Assembly: GCA_002338505.1 (NCBI GenBank) | Contig: DDIK01000117.1 | Coordinates: 1-9,668, forward strand | DNA from: Bacteriovorax sp. UBA1852 | Lineage (GTDB): Bacteria; Bdellovibrionota; Bacteriovoracia; Bacteriovoracales; Bacteriovoracaceae | Direction: 5' to 3' | Length of the DNA: 9,668 bases | Part shown: positions 7,812-9,668 of the stretch, in pieces | Position numbering within the stretch: the stretch's first letter is position 1 | Layout of the letters: every line of letters starts with the position of its first letter | Position numbers and translations under genes: made by a program | Notes under the pieces: generated by a model | The model's database searches: none | What the model saw: the letters and a program-made list of their open reading frames with translations, nothing else | Told to the model about the DNA's origin: nothing

Positions 7812-9256
7812 TTAGACAACCAAATAATAAGAGTAGAAGAATATTAATTGCAAACAGGGGCGAGATTGCTTCACGTGTAGCTAAAGCATGTCGTGAATTA
7901 GGGCATACTGCTGTTGGTTGTTGGACAGATAATGAGAGACAAGCCGTTCATCTTCAGTTTTGTGATGAATGGGTACATCTAGAGGGCTCAACAAATGGTG
8001 AAACTTATCTTAATGTTGAAAAGATTATTCAAGTAGCAAAAGATAATAACATCGATGCTGTTCATCCTGGTTATGGCTTTTTGTCGGAGAATGCAGATTT
8101 TGCAAACTCTTTGAAAAAAGCAGGGATTATTTTTATTGGACCAAATGTTGAGGCCATTAAAGTAATGGGTGATAAGGCGACTTCAAAGAAGCTTGCTAAT
8201 AAGTCTGGAGTTCCTACTGTACCAGGAACAGACGAAGCAGTTCCAAACGCAGAAGAGGCCGTTAAAGTTGCAAGTGAAATCGGTTATCCAGTACTTTTAA
8301 AAGCTGTCGCAGGTGGTGGTGGTAGAGGTATGAGAGCCTGTGAAAATGAGAAAGATGTTAGAGATCAGTTCGATGCTGTTGGAAGGGAGTCTTTAGCAGC
8401 GTTTAATAATGGTGATTTACTTGTTGAGAAATTAATTGTTAATCCACACCATATTGAAGTTCAGATTCTTGCGGATAAAGACGGAAATACATATCATTTC
8501 TTTGAAAGAGAATGTTCTATTCAAAGACGACATCAAAAGATTGTAGAGGAGGCACCTTCTCCTTTTATTGGTGATGATGAAGAACTTAGAAAAAATATTT
8601 GTGATACTGCTATCAAGCTTGCTAAGGCTGTGAATTACGATTCAGCTGGAACCGTTGAGTTTATCATGGGTGAAGATAAAAGTTTTTATTTCTTAGAGAT
8701 GAATACTAGGATTCAGGTCGAGCACCCTATAACGGAAGAGATCACAGGAATGGATTTAATCGTTTGTATGATTCAAGCTGCCCTTGGGGATGATCTCAGA
8801 ATTCCTAGTCAGGAGTTTATAACTAGGTCAGGACATGCAATAGAGTGTCGAATATGTGCTGAAGATCCAATTACCATGCTTCCAGCCCCAGGACTGGTAA
8901 CAGGTTTTGAAACAAATTTTCCACAGGGGACAAGGTTTGATCACTGTCTCTATAAGGGACTTGAAGTAACGCCAGACTTTGACCCAATGGTTGGTAAGCT
9001 TGTTTGTAAGGGAATGGTTAGAGATGTTGCCATTAGAAAAATGAGGGCAGCACTTGATGGACTTTTCATTGAAGGTCTAAAGACTAACAAGCCTCTATTA
9101 AAAGTAATTCTTGATGAAGATGTTTTCTGTGAAGGACAATATTCAACTAATTATATTAAAGAAGTTGCACCTCAAGACTCTATTGATACAGCATTTAAGC
9201 ATCAAAGATTTTATGAGATTCTTGCTGGAGTAGAAGCAAGAAGGATGGGTATATAG
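7808..9256 (+). CDS. accC: Biotin carboxylase subunit of acyl-CoA carboxylase
   Basis: An ATP-grasp enzyme that carboxylates the biotin of the carrier protein using ATP and bicarbonate. The 482 residues show the three usual parts. The N-terminal biotin carboxylase domain has ILIANRGEIA (12-21) and HPGYGFLSEN. The ATP-grasp has the glycine-rich loop GGGGRGM (169-175) and ERECSIQRRHQKIVEEAP. The catalytic segment MNTRIQVEHPITE has R301 and E305, matching R292 and E296 of E. coli AccC. The C-terminal domain includes the HAIECRICAEDP segment. There is no biotin transferase or carrier extension, so it stands alone and does not have the fused PccA architecture. The ATG overlaps the carboxyltransferase stop by four bases. 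The stop TAG is followed at once by the carrier ATG. Gene symbol accC is by homology; it may serve a propionyl-CoA carboxylase. Confidence 0.95.
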
Positions 9257-9668
9257 ATGAGAACATATTTAATTGATGATGACGGCAATGAAATAATTGT
9301 CGATTTAACAAGAACTAAAGTTCATCAAGATGATTATGTTGAATTTGATTATTCAACAATTCAAGATAATAAGATGACAAATAAGCAGACTATGTTTGTT
9401 AGAAAGTCTTCAGGCCAGTACTTTGTTTCTACAGATGAAAAAAGATGGAAGAAGATTCCAAGACAGGATCTTCCTTCAAGAATGCTTAATGTAGACAAAG
9501 TTTATAATCTGTTTAGAGGATATAAACCTTCTGGACTTGGTGGTGCAGATGAGGGAGAACTCTTAACAAAGATGCCTGGTAAAGTAGTTAAAATCGAGGT
9601 TGAGACGGGGACTGAAGTTAAAAAAGGTCAAACTGTTTTAATTCTTGAAGCTATGAAAATGGAAAATG
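9257..9668 (+). CDS. Biotinyl carrier protein of the acyl-CoA carboxylase, 3' end outside window
   Basis: The frame opens at the ATG immediately after the accC stop (TAGATG) and runs off the window after 137 codons plus one base. From about residue 104 it matches a biotinyl domain: KMPGKVVKIEVETGTEVKKG, then LILEAMKMEN with the AMKM biotin-attachment motif, K134 being the biotinylated lysine. About 30 residues more are expected to complete the domain. The first 95 or so residues (charged, with YVEFDYSTI, MFVRKSSGQYFV and LFRGYKPSGLGG stretches) are not the usual Ala/Pro-rich AccB linker and I do not recognise them. They may play the docking role that the biotin transferase domain plays in fused PccA. 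AAGGA (9241-9245), inside accC, lies 11 bases upstream of the start. Confidence 0.9.
   Translation, partial: MRTYLIDDDGNEIIVDLTRTKVHQDDYVEFDYSTIQDNKMTNKQTMFVRKSSGQYFVSTDEKRWKKIPRQDLPSRMLNVDKVYNLFRGYKPSGLGGADEGELLTKMPGKVVKIEVETGTEVKKGQTVLILEAMKMEN

Overview
The window is an AT-rich bacterial chromosome segment with arginine written mostly as AGA. All genes lie on the plus strand. Gene order (secY-adk-infA-rpmJ-rpsM-rpsK-rpoA-rplQ) and protein style, together with a sigma-54 activator and a three-gene acyl-CoA carboxylase operon, suggest a delta-proteobacterium-like organism. My best guess is a low-GC member of Bdellovibrionota (Bacteriovorax/Halobacteriovorax type). That placement is inference from recognised protein style and not from a search.

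Region 1 (1-3703) is the distal end of the S10-spc-alpha ribosomal super-operon. It holds the end of the SecY translocon subunit, adenylate kinase, IF-1, L36, S13, S11, RNA polymerase alpha and L17, closed by a strong intrinsic terminator. A sigma70-like promoter sits between adk and infA. rpsD, which lies between rpsK and rpoA in E. coli, is absent here.

Region 2 (3704-6063) is a two-gene accessory segment between two terminators. It encodes a membrane-anchored TlpA/ResA-like thioredoxin and a sigma-54-dependent (NtrC-family) activator. Each gene is a single continuous frame broken by exactly one in-frame stop: TAG at 4056-4058 in the thioredoxin and TGA at 5570-5572 in the activator. Neither has a frameshift. 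Both halves of each protein keep their family motifs. This is the most unusual point in the window. The simplest readings are recent nonsense mutations (two neighbouring young pseudogenes) or sequence errors. Readthrough is a weaker possibility, because TAG and TGA both serve as ordinary terminal stops elsewhere in the window. Two overlapping palindromes lie just upstream of the activator.

Region 3 (6064-9668) is a tightly coupled acyl-CoA (probably propionyl-CoA) carboxylase operon: carboxyltransferase, then biotin carboxylase with a 4-base overlap, then a biotinyl carrier protein directly abutting, cut by the window end just after its AMKM biotinylation site. The carboxylase charges the carrier's biotin with CO2 and the carboxyltransferase moves it to the acyl-CoA. 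Biotin carboxylase and carrier, often fused in propionyl-CoA carboxylases, are separate here, and the carrier has about 95 unassigned N-terminal residues. I found no tRNA, rRNA, CRISPR array, insertion sequence or convincing novel system.
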